Of a stretch of DNA of 64,000 bases, positions 45,888-54,116 are shown one piece after another. The translations under genes and the position numbers were made by a program. The DNA is from Qipengyuania aquimaris. GTDB lineage: Bacteria; Pseudomonadota; Alphaproteobacteria; Sphingomonadales; Sphingomonadaceae. The number at the start of each line of letters is the position of its first letter. Positions within the stretch are counted from its first letter, which is position 1. Under the pieces are notes generated by a model. The model did no database searches and had not been told where the DNA came from. It saw nothing but the letters and a program-made list of their open reading frames with translations. Location of the stretch: contig NZ_WTYI01000001.1 of the NCBI RefSeq assembly GCF_009827445.1, positions 372,001 to 436,000 on the forward strand, in the 5' to 3' direction.

Positions 45888-45967
45888 TGCCTCGTTACGC
45901 AGTCCGCCTTCCCGAGACGGCTTGGACAGGACCTCGTAACAAGGTATAGGCGGCGCCAGCGAATCCC

Positions 45968-46888
45968 ATGACCGAAGCAGCCCCCATAACCCAGCTCCCG
46001 GCGGACTGGCGCGACTTTTACGCGCTGACCAAGCCGCGCGTGATGAGCCTCGTGATTTTTACTGGCCTGTGCGGCCTGCTGGCTGCGCCTGGGACGATTA
46101 ATCCGGTGATCGGTTTCACCGCCATCCTGTGTATCGCGCTCGGCGCGGGCGGGGCGGCTGCTCTCAACCAGTGGTGGGAAGCGGACATCGATGCGGAAAT
46201 GAAGCGCACCTCGCAGCGTCCCCTGCCGACCGGCAAGATGCAGCGCACGGACGCCCGCGATTTCGGCATCCTGATATCCGGCGCTTCCGTGGTTATCATG
46301 GGCCTGGCGGTAAACTGGCTGTCGGCGGCCATCTTGGCGCTGTCCATCGTCTATTATGCGGTGATCTACACCATCTGGCTGAAGCCGCGCACGCCGCAGA
46401 ATATCGTCATCGGAGGCGGGGCAGGGGCCTTCCCGCCGTTGATCGGATGGGTGGCCGTTACCGGCGACATAACCCTGATGCCGGTGGTGCTGTTCGCAAT
46501 TATCTTCACCTGGACGCCGCCGCATTTCTGGGCGCTCGCGCTATTCGTGCAGAGCGATTACGCGAAGGTCGGTATTCCGATGATGCCGGTGGTGAAGGGC
46601 GCCAAATCGACGCGTCGCCAAATCCTGGCTTATTCCGTCATCCTGCTTCCCATTGCCATCGCGCCATGGCTGATCGGCGGAACCGGCGCGATCTACGGGA
46701 TTTCGGCCTCCGTCCTCTCGCTGGTATTCCTTGCGCTGTCGTTTCCGGTCGCCTTTCGCGAGCCGGTAGAAGGCGACAAGATGCTCCCGGAAAAGCGCCT
46801 TTTCGGCTATAGCGTCCTATATCTCTTCGCCCTTTTCGCGGTGCTCGTCGTTGATCGCATCGCCGCCCAATACGGAGCCGCCCTATGA
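45968..46888 (+). CDS. ctaB: Protoheme IX farnesyltransferase
   Basis: CtaB makes haem O from haem B, the precursor of the haem A used by subunit I. The 306-residue membrane protein has nine predicted helices and the prenyltransferase motifs [21 protein letters not shown] (DxxxDxxM-like) and a second Asp-poor loop, plus TPHFWALA with the conserved His. Its stop overlaps the next start as ATGA. Confidence 0.95.
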   Translation: MTEAAPITQLPADWRDFYALTKPRVMSLVIFTGLCGLLAAPGTINPVIGFTAILCIALGAGGAAALNQWWEADIDAEMKRTSQRPLPTGKMQRTDARDFGILISGASVVIMGLAVNWLSAAILALSIVYYAVIYTIWLKPRTPQNIVIGGGAGAFPPLIGWVAVTGDITLMPVVLFAIIFTWTPPHFWALALFVQSDYAKVGIPMMPVVKGAKSTRRQILAYSVILLPIAIAPWLIGGTGAIYGISASVLSLVFLALSFPVAFREPVEGDKMLPEKRLFGYSVLYLFALFAVLVVDRIAAQYGAAL

Positions 46889-47004
46889 CCCCCGAAGAAA
46901 AAGCCGAATTCAAGCGCCGCCAGAAGAGCCGGAACCTCGTCCTTGGCGGGATCCTTCTGTTTCTTGCAGTGCTTTTCTACATGATCACGATCGTGAGGAT
47001 GTGA
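46885..47004 (+). CDS. 39-residue membrane protein of the oxidase operon
   Basis: The short frame starts at ATG 46885 (ATGA overlap with ctaB). It encodes a charged N-terminus ([17 protein letters not shown]) and one membrane helix ([20 protein letters not shown]). Similar tiny proteins sit between ctaB and ctaG in many alphaproteobacteria and are called CoxF-like; a role in oxidase assembly is assumed, not proven. The ctaG start follows seven bases behind the stop. Confidence 0.85.
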   Translation: MTPEEKAEFKRRQKSRNLVLGGILLFLAVLFYMITIVRM

Positions 47005-47011
47005 GGATAAA

Positions 47012-47584
47012 GTGACTGCCGCAACGCTGGAGACACGCAAGACACGTACCGCGATGCTGGCCTTGCTGGGCGCCGCTGCGATGCTTGGCCTCGGTTACGC
47101 TGCGGTGCCGCTTTACGAGTTGTTCTGCCAGGTTACTGGTTTCGGCGGAACGACACAGCGCGCCACCGAAAGCGAAGCCAGCCTCGCCGAGCGGATGGGC
47201 CAGGCTGCCGGTGGAAAGCAAATATCGATCCGGTTCGACGGTTCCGTCGCACCGGGCCTCGGCTGGGACTTCAAGCCGGAACAGCCGACGGACACGGTAA
47301 CCATCGGTCAGCGCGACATGGCGATCTATGTTGCGAAGAACAATTCCGACCAGCCGATCACGGGCACGGCGACGTTCAACGTCATGCCGGTCCAGGCGGG
47401 TGCCTATTTCAACAAGATCCAGTGCTTCTGCTTTACCGAGCAAACGCTTCAGCCCGGACAGGAAGTCCGCATGCCGGTGCTGTATTTCGTCGATCCCAAG
47501 GCGCTGGACGACCCCAACATGGAAGGTGTCGAACAGATCACGCTTTCCTATACTTTCCACCGCGCGATAGATTCTGCAGAGTAG
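47012..47584 (+). CDS. ctaG: Cytochrome oxidase copper chaperone CtaG (Cox11)
   Basis: Cox11 delivers copper to the CuB site of subunit I. The 190-residue protein has one N-terminal membrane helix (AMLALLGAAAMLGLGYAAVPLYELFCQVTGF contains the conserved first Cys) and the periplasmic domain with FNKIQCFCFTEQ, in which CxC binds copper, plus MPVLYFVDP. GTG 47012 is used with GAGGAT in front. Length is normal. Confidence 0.95.
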   Translation: MTAATLETRKTRTAMLALLGAAAMLGLGYAAVPLYELFCQVTGFGGTTQRATESEASLAERMGQAAGGKQISIRFDGSVAPGLGWDFKPEQPTDTVTIGQRDMAIYVAKNNSDQPITGTATFNVMPVQAGAYFNKIQCFCFTEQTLQPGQEVRMPVLYFVDPKALDDPNMEGVEQITLSYTFHRAIDSAE

Positions 47585-47651
47585 ACCCTAGACCCGCGCG
47601 CCATGGCGCTTTAAGGGCAGCGCGATAACGCGAATACAGGACGCGAGTATA

Positions 47652-48473
47652 ATGGCTGGCAACGTCAATCACGAATATCATATCCTCGAACCCGATATCT
47701 GGCCGCTGATCGGCTCGCTGTCGGCGCTTACCTTCACCAGCGGCATGGTTCTCTTCATGCACGAGATGGCGAGTGCACACCTTGTGCTCGGTCTCGGCAT
47801 TGCCGGCCTGATCGCCACGTTCTTCGCGTGGTTCGGCAACATCGTGAAGGAAGCAGAGCGCGGCGATCACACGCCGGTCGTCCAGCTGCACATGCGTTAC
47901 GGCATGATCCTGTTCATCGCTTCCGAAGTGATGTTCTTCGTCGGCTGGTTCTGGAGCTGGTTCGATTTCGCCCTGTTCCCCTCGGAAATCTCCGAAGTGG
48001 TGGGTGGCGTCTGGCCTCCGGCGGCGATCGAAGAGGTCATCAATCCCTTCAGCCTTCCGCTGCTCAACACCATGATCCTGCTCTGCTCGGGCACCACGGT
48101 TACCTGGGCGCACCACTCGCTGATCCACGGTGATCGCGATGGCCTGAAGAAGGGTCTGTGGCTCACGATCATCCTGGGCGCCGTCTTCACCATGATCCAG
48201 GCATACGAGTATGGCGTCGCTCCGTTCGCGTTCGGCGGCAACACCTACAGCTCGGCCTTCTACATGGCGACCGGCTTCCACGGCTTCCACGTGCTCGTCG
48301 GCACGATCTTCCTGATCGTCTGCCTCGTGCGTACCTACAAGGGCCACTTCACGCCCCGCCAGCACTTCGGTTTCGAAGCTGCTGCGTGGTACTGGCACTT
48401 CGTCGACGTCGTGTGGCTGTTCCTCTTTGCCGTCGTCTACGTCTGGGGCGGCTGGGGAGCCGAATTCCACTGA
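47652..48473 (+). CDS. ctaE: Cytochrome c oxidase subunit III
   Basis: Subunit III stabilises the core and supports proton uptake. The 273-residue protein has seven membrane helices. Typical blocks are MRYGMILFIASEVMFFVGWFWS in pieces, TWAHHSLIHGDR, FYMATGFHGFHVLVGT and the C-terminal AAWYWHFVDVVWLFLFAVVY. It ends 28 bases before a terminator. Confidence 0.97.
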   Translation: MAGNVNHEYHILEPDIWPLIGSLSALTFTSGMVLFMHEMASAHLVLGLGIAGLIATFFAWFGNIVKEAERGDHTPVVQLHMRYGMILFIASEVMFFVGWFWSWFDFALFPSEISEVVGGVWPPAAIEEVINPFSLPLLNTMILLCSGTTVTWAHHSLIHGDRDGLKKGLWLTIILGAVFTMIQAYEYGVAPFAFGGNTYSSAFYMATGFHGFHVLVGTIFLIVCLVRTYKGHFTPRQHFGFEAAAWYWHFVDVVWLFLFAVVYVWGGWGAEFH

Positions 48474-48500
48474 TGCCTTCCGGCTTGCCGGATATTGAAA

Positions 48501-48533
48501 GGGGCAGCCCGGCATTGCCGCGGCTGCCCCTTT
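48501..48533 (+). terminator. Rho-independent terminator after ctaE
   Basis: GGGGCAGCC pairs with GGCTGCCCC over 9 bp and is followed by TTTC. The SURF1 gene begins 26 bases later, so it may have read-through or its own promoter. Confidence 0.75.
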
Positions 48534-48558
48534 CGCTTTCGATCGAGACAATAACACC

Positions 48559-49137
48559 ATGACCACCCGCATTCCCGCCATCCCCACGATCAGCGTGGCC
48601 GCTGCCATCGCCGCGATGATTGCTCTCGGCTTCTGGCAGTTGGGCCGGATGGACGAGAAGGAAGCGCTCATTGCGCAGGCCGAGCAATCGCTGCGCATGT
48701 CATCTGAAGTCGCCTACCCGGACGATGCGGCAGGCATCGAGGATGTGCTTTACCGCAGGACCACAATTTCCTGCGAGGATGTGACGAACACCACGACGGT
48801 GGCTGGCACCAATAGCCGCGGTGCAAAAGGCATGGCGCACAGGGCGAGCTGCGTCCTGGCAGATGGCCGGACCATTATTGTCGATCTCGGTTTTTCGCGC
48901 AGCCCGCAACCGGTCGAATGGGAAGGCGGCGAAGTGCGCGGCACGATCGCGCCAGGCGGACGTGTGGTGTCCGCAGACGGCCAGGCAGGTCTCGAACCTC
49001 TCGCCAGCCCCGATCCGCGCAACCTCCCGAACAATCACCTCGCCTATGCAGGCCAGTGGTTCTTTTTCGCGCTCACAGCCCTGGTGATCTACATCCTCGC
49101 CCTGCGTCGGCGTGGCACGCGGGCTAAAGACGATTAA
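48559..49137 (+). CDS. SURF1 family protein
   Basis: SURF1 helps haem A insertion into subunit I. The 192-residue protein is short for the family but has the N-terminal membrane helix followed by GFWQLGRMDEKEALI, the central TIIVDLGF strand and the C-terminal NNHLAYAGQWFFFALTALVIYILALRRR with the second helix. Cys residues (CEDV, ASCVL) are present in the periplasmic part. Placement at the end of the oxidase operon agrees. Confidence 0.88.
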   Translation: MTTRIPAIPTISVAAAIAAMIALGFWQLGRMDEKEALIAQAEQSLRMSSEVAYPDDAAGIEDVLYRRTTISCEDVTNTTTVAGTNSRGAKGMAHRASCVLADGRTIIVDLGFSRSPQPVEWEGGEVRGTIAPGGRVVSADGQAGLEPLASPDPRNLPNNHLAYAGQWFFFALTALVIYILALRRRGTRAKDD

Positions 49138-49188
49138 AGAGCCGCTTGCTTGCCCGGTCGGCAGCACCTCGCTAACCGCCTTCTCACG

Positions 49189-50580
49189 ATGAAATACGTC
49201 TCCACCCGCGGCAGCGCTCCGACGCTCGATTTTGCTGGCGTCACACTGGCCGGCCTCGCCAGCGACGGCGGCCTTTACGTGCCTGAAGAATGGCCGCAAT
49301 TCACCAAGGACCAGATCGCGGACATGCGCGGTCTGCCTTATGCCGAAGTCGCCGCCCGTGTGATGGAGCCCTTCGTCGGCGACTGCCTGACGCCCGAGCG
49401 TCTGCGCGAGCTAACGGCCAAGGCCTACGGTCGCTTCGCTCACAAGGCCGTGACCCCGCTGGTGCAGCTGGACGAGCAGCATTGGGTGCTCGAGCTGTTC
49501 CACGGTCCGACGCTGGCGTTCAAGGACGTGGCCCTGCAGATGCTTGGCCTCTTGTTCGAGGAATTTCTGGCCCGGGAAGAGGGCAGCCTTACCATCGTCG
49601 GGGCGACGAGCGGTGATACCGGCAGCGCCGCGATCGATGCGGTTGCGGGGCTCGACAATGTCGAGATCTTCATGCTGCACCCCAAGGGCAGGGTCAGCGA
49701 CGTCCAGCGCCGCCAGATGACCACGGTGCGTGCGCCCAACGTCCACAACATCGCCATCGATGGCAGTTTCGACGATGCTCAGGCGATGGTGAAGCGCATC
49801 TTTGCCGATGCCGACGTCACCGCAACGCACCGGATCGGTGCGGTAAACTCGATCAACTGGGCCCGGCTGATGGCGCAGGTGGTTTATTACTTCACCTCTG
49901 CGCTGCAATTGGGCGGGCCCGAGCGCAAGGTCGCCTTCAGCGTACCCACCGGTAATTTCGGCGACGTCTTTGCAGGCCATGTGGCGGCGCGGATGGGGCT
50001 TCCCATCGAAAAGCTGCTCGTCGCCACCAATGTGAACGACATCCTGCATCGCGCGCTGGCGGACGGCGACTATTCGACCGGCACCGTCACCGCGACCGCA
50101 GCGCCAAGCATGGACATCCAGGTCAGTTCCAACTTCGAGCGCCTCCTCTTCGACGTCGGTGGGCGCGACGGCCTTGCGATGGCCGACCAGATGGTGGCCT
50201 TCGATGCGCAAAAGGCGATGCGGCTTACCAATGCCCAGCGTGAGGGCGCAGCCGCATTGTTTGCGAGCGCACGTGCGGATGCCGACGACATGGCTCAGGC
50301 CATGCGCTGGGCGTTCGAGCAGTGCGACGAAATGCTCGACCCGCATACCGCCATCGGCCTCCACGCGGCCCGCACCGCCGGGATCGATCCTACTGTGCCA
50401 GTCGTGACACTCGCGACGGCTCATCCGGCCAAGTTCCCCGACGCCGTCGAACGGGCGACCGGGCTGCGTCCGCCCCTGCCGACGCGCGTGGGCGACCTGT
50501 TCGCGCGCGAGGAAAGCTATGTGGAATTGCCCGGCACCTACGAGGCCGTGCGTGCCCACATCCTGGAGCACGCGGCCTGA
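49189..50580 (+). CDS. thrC: Threonine synthase
   Basis: ThrC is a pyridoxal-phosphate enzyme that makes threonine from phosphohomoserine. The 463-residue protein starts MKYVSTRGSAPTLDFAGV and shows HGPTLAFKDVALQMLG with the PLP lysine, TIVGATSGDTGSAA, and SVPTGNFGDVFAGH. The long form with a C-terminal domain matches alphaproteobacterial enzymes. It shares one base (TGATG) with the following methyltransferase gene. Confidence 0.97.
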   Translation: MKYVSTRGSAPTLDFAGVTLAGLASDGGLYVPEEWPQFTKDQIADMRGLPYAEVAARVMEPFVGDCLTPERLRELTAKAYGRFAHKAVTPLVQLDEQHWVLELFHGPTLAFKDVALQMLGLLFEEFLAREEGSLTIVGATSGDTGSAAIDAVAGLDNVEIFMLHPKGRVSDVQRRQMTTVRAPNVHNIAIDGSFDDAQAMVKRIFADADVTATHRIGAVNSINWARLMAQVVYYFTSALQLGGPERKVAFSVPTGNFGDVFAGHVAARMGLPIEKLLVATNVNDILHRALADGDYSTGTVTATAAPSMDIQVSSNFERLLFDVGGRDGLAMADQMVAFDAQKAMRLTNAQREGAAALFASARADADDMAQAMRWAFEQCDEMLDPHTAIGLHAARTAGIDPTVPVVTLATAHPAKFPDAVERATGLRPPLPTRVGDLFAREESYVELPGTYEAVRAHILEHAA

Positions 50581-51470
50581 TGGCTGAGCTCGTGCGCGAT
50601 CCCATGCTTATGGTCGGGGAGGGCTGGGATGCCTATCGCCTGCTCGATAGCGGGCATGGCCGCAAGCTGGAGAGCTTCGGCGATTACAGTTTCATCCGCC
50701 CCGAACCGCAGGCCATGTGGTCGCCGCGTAGCGACGACTGGCAGGCCGACGGGGAATTCATTCCCGGCGCTGACGAGGATGGCGGCGGTCGCTGGCACTT
50801 GAACGACAGCCTGCCCGAAGCGGGCTGGACCCTCGGCTATGACGAGGTGCGCTTTACCGCACAGCCGACGCCCTTTCGCCACCTTCAATTTTTCCCCGAC
50901 ATGGCGCCGGTTTGGGACTGGATGCGAAGCCAGCTCGACGGGCGTACCGATGCGGAGACCATGAACCTGTTCGGCTACACCGGCGTCGGTTCGCTCGCGC
51001 TCAGCCGCCACGGCCGGGTGACGCATGTCGATGCGAGCAAGAAATCGGTTGCGCAGGCCCGCGAGAACGCTGCGCTTTCTGGCATGGAAGATCGCCCGAT
51101 CCGCTGGCTGGTCGACGATGCGATGAAGTTCGCCGCACGCGAGGTTCGCCGGGAAAATCGCTACGACGGCATCATCCTCGATCCGCCGAAATTCGGCCGC
51201 GGCCCGAAGAACGAAACCTGGCGACTTGAGGACGGCCTTCCCGAACTGGTTTCCGACTGCCGCAAACTGCTGGACGAAAACAGCCGCTTCCTGTTCCTGA
51301 CGGTCTATGCCGTCCGAATGAGCAGCCTCGCGCTTGGCGGACTTCTCGAAGAGGTGTTCGCCGACCTTCCCGGCAAGATCGAACATGGCGACCTGGCTGT
51401 ACGCGAAACCGGCGAAAACGGACGACATTTGCCCACTGCGATTTTCGCACGCTGGTCCAATCCGGGTTAG
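50580..51470 (+). CDS. SAM-dependent methyltransferase (RlmI/class I type)
   Basis: The 296-residue protein has a class I Rossmann core: MNLFGYTGVGSLALSR (SAM loop), VTHVDASKKSVAQARENAALSG, WLVDDAMKFAAREVRR and DPPKFGRGPKNETWRL, in which DPPKF is the catalytic motif seen in RlmI-type 23S rRNA cytosine methyltransferases. Target is inferred from the DPPKF pattern. It begins in the thrC stop codon and precedes folB by 8 bases. Confidence 0.87.
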   Translation: MAELVRDPMLMVGEGWDAYRLLDSGHGRKLESFGDYSFIRPEPQAMWSPRSDDWQADGEFIPGADEDGGGRWHLNDSLPEAGWTLGYDEVRFTAQPTPFRHLQFFPDMAPVWDWMRSQLDGRTDAETMNLFGYTGVGSLALSRHGRVTHVDASKKSVAQARENAALSGMEDRPIRWLVDDAMKFAAREVRRENRYDGIILDPPKFGRGPKNETWRLEDGLPELVSDCRKLLDENSRFLFLTVYAVRMSSLALGGLLEEVFADLPGKIEHGDLAVRETGENGRHLPTAIFARWSNPG

Positions 51471-51478
51471 GGGGACCC

Positions 51479-51850
51479 ATGAACGATTCGCTGATCCTCG
51501 AAGTTGCGGACTTCGAATACGACGTCCTCACCGGAATCTATTCGGAAGAGACGGGCAAGCCGCAGCCGCTGCGCTTCACGATCCAGGTCCGGATGAAGCC
51601 GCTTGCGCATTACGATGCGGACACTTCGCTCGACGATTCCAAGAACTACATGGACCTCAAGTTCGCCGCTTCCGAAGCGCTTCCTGAGGGTGTTCACTTC
51701 AAGCTGATCGAAGCGGTGGCCGACCACGTTTGCGAAACGCTGTTCCTTCAGGACAAGCGCGTCGAGGCGGTAACGGTCAAGATCGTCAAGCTGGCGATTG
51801 CGGAAGCGGGCGAGAAAATCGGGATTACGTTGCATCGCGAGCGCCGCTGA
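51479..51850 (+). CDS. folB: Dihydroneopterin aldolase-family protein
   Basis: FolB cleaves dihydroneopterin in folate synthesis. The 123-residue protein matches the T-fold core (LEVADFEYDVLTGIYSEE, the catalytic Glu/Lys region KLIEAVADHVCETLF, and AVTVKIVKLAIAEAGEKIGI at the C-terminus). Some alphaproteobacteria carry several folB-like genes, so substrate may differ. Its stop overlaps the next start as TGATG. Confidence 0.82.
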   Translation: MNDSLILEVADFEYDVLTGIYSEETGKPQPLRFTIQVRMKPLAHYDADTSLDDSKNYMDLKFAASEALPEGVHFKLIEAVADHVCETLFLQDKRVEAVTVKIVKLAIAEAGEKIGITLHRERR

Positions 51851-52155
51851 TGAAGCGGATCGAGGTCGAGGGACTACCGGAAGAACCGCTCGCCGCGGCG
51901 GGGCTGTTTCACCAGAACTGGCTCGATCCGATCGAGCGGGCGCTGTCTGGCGGGCAGGACGTTGTCGTGACAATGCCGTCAGCCGACCATACCCACACCG
52001 AATGGCGCCGCGCCGCCGCAGCCATGCTGGCGCGCAAATATACGCCGCTCCGCGTCAATGTCGCGGCAGGCGAGGGCGCTGCGCTCGACGGGATCATAGA
52101 GTACCTTGCCAAAGCACCGGGCGTGACCGGGCATTATCTCGAGGCTGCAAAGTGA
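51850..52155 (+). CDS. 101-residue small Rossmann-like protein of unknown role
   Basis: The protein starts MKRIEVEGLPEEPLAAAGLF and has a single alternating strand-helix set with VVVTMPSADHTHTEWRRAAAAML and a C-terminal ALDGIIEYLAKAPGVTGHYL. It resembles the short Rossmann-fold proteins found between folB and moaD in Erythrobacteraceae; no activity is known. It is tied to both neighbours by overlapping stop/start codons (TGATG and GTGA). Confidence 0.75.
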   Translation: MKRIEVEGLPEEPLAAAGLFHQNWLDPIERALSGGQDVVVTMPSADHTHTEWRRAAAAMLARKYTPLRVNVAAGEGAALDGIIEYLAKAPGVTGHYLEAAK

Positions 52156-52394
52156 GTGTCCGGATCCTTTTTCTTGGACCTTTGCGGGATTTGGCAGGGC
52201 AGGACGACATGCAGGTCGAGGGCACGCTCGATTGGGATCGCCTGCTGCAGACCGTGAGCCCCCTAGTCGCCGCACAACTTCGTGAGGAACGCGTCAACAT
52301 CGCCTGCAAGGGCCGCGTCCTGGCCGACAAGACTGCACTACTGGCAGAGGACGGAGACGAGGTAGCACTCCTCCCCCCGGTGAGCGGTGGCTAG
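52152..52394 (+). CDS. moaD: Molybdopterin synthase small subunit MoaD
   Basis: MoaD is the ubiquitin-like sulfur carrier of molybdopterin synthase. The 80-residue frame reads MSVRILFLGPLRDLAGQDD and ends LLPPVSGG with the required C-terminal GlyGly. Start is the GTG at 52152 that overlaps the previous stop (GTGA). It overlaps moaE by eight bases. Confidence 0.93.
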   Translation: MSVRILFLGPLRDLAGQDDMQVEGTLDWDRLLQTVSPLVAAQLREERVNIACKGRVLADKTALLAEDGDEVALLPPVSGG

Positions 52395-52854
52395 GCTTAA
52401 CCTGTCGACACCGCGTGACGTGCGCCTGCTTGGTCGCGGGATGTCCATCGGCGAAGCGCTGGCAGCCTTCAACGCATCCTATCCCGACGCGGGCGGCACT
52501 GCGTCTTTTGTTGGCAAGGTCCGCAGCGACAACGACGTAAAAGCGCTGGAGCTCACTCACTACGAGCCGCTCACACTTCCGGGGATGGAAGAGCTTGCGC
52601 AAGCTGCGTCTGAAAAGTTCGGTCTTGCTGGAGTATTGGCCTGGCACCGCGTGGGCGTGATGACGCCCGGCCAACCTATCGTGCTGGTGGCCGCAGCAGC
52701 CGCCCACCGCCGGGAGGCCTTCGATGCGGTGGATTTCCTCATGGACCACCTCAAATCCGCATCCTGGTTCTGGAAGCGCGAGCGCCGCGGCGATGGCTGG
52801 CACTGGATCGAACCGCGTGACCAAGACCGGCGCGACCTCGCGCGCTGGAAATAA
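52387..52854 (+). CDS. moaE: Molybdopterin synthase large subunit MoaE
   Basis: MoaE with MoaD converts precursor Z to molybdopterin. The 155-residue protein shows ASFVGKVRSDN near residue 40, LTHYEPLTLPGMEELAQ, AWHRVGVMTPGQPIVLVAAAAAHR, and VDFLMDHLKSASWFWKRE with the active-site Lys. GTG 52387 is the start in frame. The rest of the Mo cofactor pathway is not in this window. Confidence 0.94.
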   Translation: MARLNLSTPRDVRLLGRGMSIGEALAAFNASYPDAGGTASFVGKVRSDNDVKALELTHYEPLTLPGMEELAQAASEKFGLAGVLAWHRVGVMTPGQPIVLVAAAAAHRREAFDAVDFLMDHLKSASWFWKRERRGDGWHWIEPRDQDRRDLARWK

Positions 52855-52864
52855 TCTCGCCGAA

Positions 52865-52878
52865 TTGATCTCGATCAA
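52865..52878 (+). promoter_or_regulatory. Perfect FNR-type box
   Basis: TTGAT-CTCG-ATCAA is an exact match to the FNR/FixK consensus. Its centre lies 58 bases before ATG 52930, which would suit a transcription start near 52913 with the box at -41. This suggests anaerobic or low-oxygen activation of the downstream gene. Confidence 0.68.
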
Positions 52879-52929
52879 GGAATCGGTGGGCCGTGAGCGG
52901 CATCAAGTCTCCAACACAGGAGACGCACA

Positions 52930-53355
52930 ATGGTTAAGCACTTCAGCCGCGAACTGGTAGCCGAACAGGCCCGCATCGTCGAAACCCCGGTCAAGCACCA
53001 CGAGGTCGACCGGACCTTCGAATTGCCGAAGGGTCTCTATATCGCGACCGTCGGACTTTATCTCGGTTTCCTTGCGGTCATGGCAACCGGCCTGCCGACT
53101 GCCGGCCTTGCAATCCCGATGGCCATATTCGCCTTCTTTATCGTAGCCGGGTTTGGCGTGCCTACGATCTGGACGCGCCTGGCGCCGGAGACGAAGTCGA
53201 AGCCGATGAGTTGGAGCCAGCTCCGCTCTCAAGGCATTTCTACCCACACCGGACGCCTCCCGATGCGCGATGCCGCAGTCCAGGTCCTGATCCTGCCGGC
53301 CATCGTATTCAGCTGGGGCATCATTGCAGTCACCATCGCATCGATCGTGCGATAG
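52930..53355 (+). CDS. 141-residue inner membrane protein behind an FNR box
   Basis: The protein starts MVKHFSRELVAEQARIVE behind GGAGAC, has two hydrophobic stretches close together (about 36-70, GLYIATVGLYLGFLAVMATG and AGLAIPMAIFAFFIVAGFGV) and a third at the C-terminus (VLILPAIVFSWGIIAVTIASI). I recognise no functional family. The upstream box and a terminator behind it mark it as a single-gene unit. Confidence 0.8.
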   Translation: MVKHFSRELVAEQARIVETPVKHHEVDRTFELPKGLYIATVGLYLGFLAVMATGLPTAGLAIPMAIFAFFIVAGFGVPTIWTRLAPETKSKPMSWSQLRSQGISTHTGRLPMRDAAVQVLILPAIVFSWGIIAVTIASIVR

Positions 53356-53365
53356 GAGAGGGGAG

Positions 53366-53402
53366 CGCGGGAGGCGCTGGCCTAGTCGGCCTCCCGCGTT
53401 TT
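53366..53402 (+). terminator. Rho-independent terminator
   Basis: CGCGGGAGGC and GCCTCCCGCG pair perfectly over 10 bp around a 13-base loop and are followed by TTTT. It ends the small membrane protein gene and lies just before the convergent lipoprotein gene. Confidence 0.88.
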
Positions 53403-53414
53403 CAGCTTGAACTA

Positions 53415-53927
53415 TTAGTCCGCACGTTCGCGTAATTGCGCGAGCGTGCGGTCTTCTTCGCTTATCAGTGAAATGATCCGTTCGCGTGCCTGCTTGATCG
53501 CGGTCACGTCTTTGGCGGCCACACGCTTTGCGGTATAGAGGGTGTCGATATCGCCGAGCGGCACCGCTGCCACGCTGCGTGCCGAATCGAGCTCGGCAAG
53601 TGCGACCTGCGCGCTGGCCCAGGCTTGCGAACCCTCCGCCGTATTCGATGCCGCCGCGACGAGGCGCTGTGCCCTTGGGGCAAGACGCAGAAACTCTGCG
53701 TGGGCTTCTTCCGTGCGGGAGACGAGGGCGGGAAGCACGACGTCCAGCGTTCCGTCCAGATCGATCTCGACTTCGGGTACCTCGATCGTCTTGCGCTCCG
53801 GAGAGGCAAAATTGCCGTCCACCCGTTCCACATCCCGCACGGCGAGCGATGGGTAATCGCCACTCGAAGCGGCACAGCCGCCGAGGGTGAGGATGAGAGC
53901 GGTAGAGAAACTTGCAATTCGCAGCAT
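53415..53927 (-). CDS. Small lipoprotein of unknown function
   Basis: From ATG 53927 the 170-residue protein has a lipoprotein signal peptide ending LTLGGC, then a Ser/Gly linker and a largely helical periplasmic domain with repeated Ala/Glu/Arg (AEFLRLAPRAQRLVAAA; ARERIISLISEEDRTLAQLRER), predicted coiled. GTG 53936 is the alternative start. No family recognised. Confidence 0.75.
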   Translation of the reverse strand: MLRIASFSTALILTLGGCAASSGDYPSLAVRDVERVDGNFASPERKTIEVPEVEIDLDGTLDVVLPALVSRTEEAHAEFLRLAPRAQRLVAAASNTAEGSQAWASAQVALAELDSARSVAAVPLGDIDTLYTAKRVAAKDVTAIKQARERIISLISEEDRTLAQLRERAD

Positions 53928-54116
53928 CGCGCTCACATAGCATGCGGCAGGACGCGCGCCAGCGTGAAAGGCAAAAAATGCCAGCTGCCAGCGTTGACTT
54001 GATGGCGGGATTCGCCTAACGGCACGCTTCTTTCCGGGCCCGCCCTAGGTGGGTCGACGGGTGCGCCGTAGATTCGCAAGGATGCGGCACAGCAATTTGA
54101 ACGAGAGATAACGACC

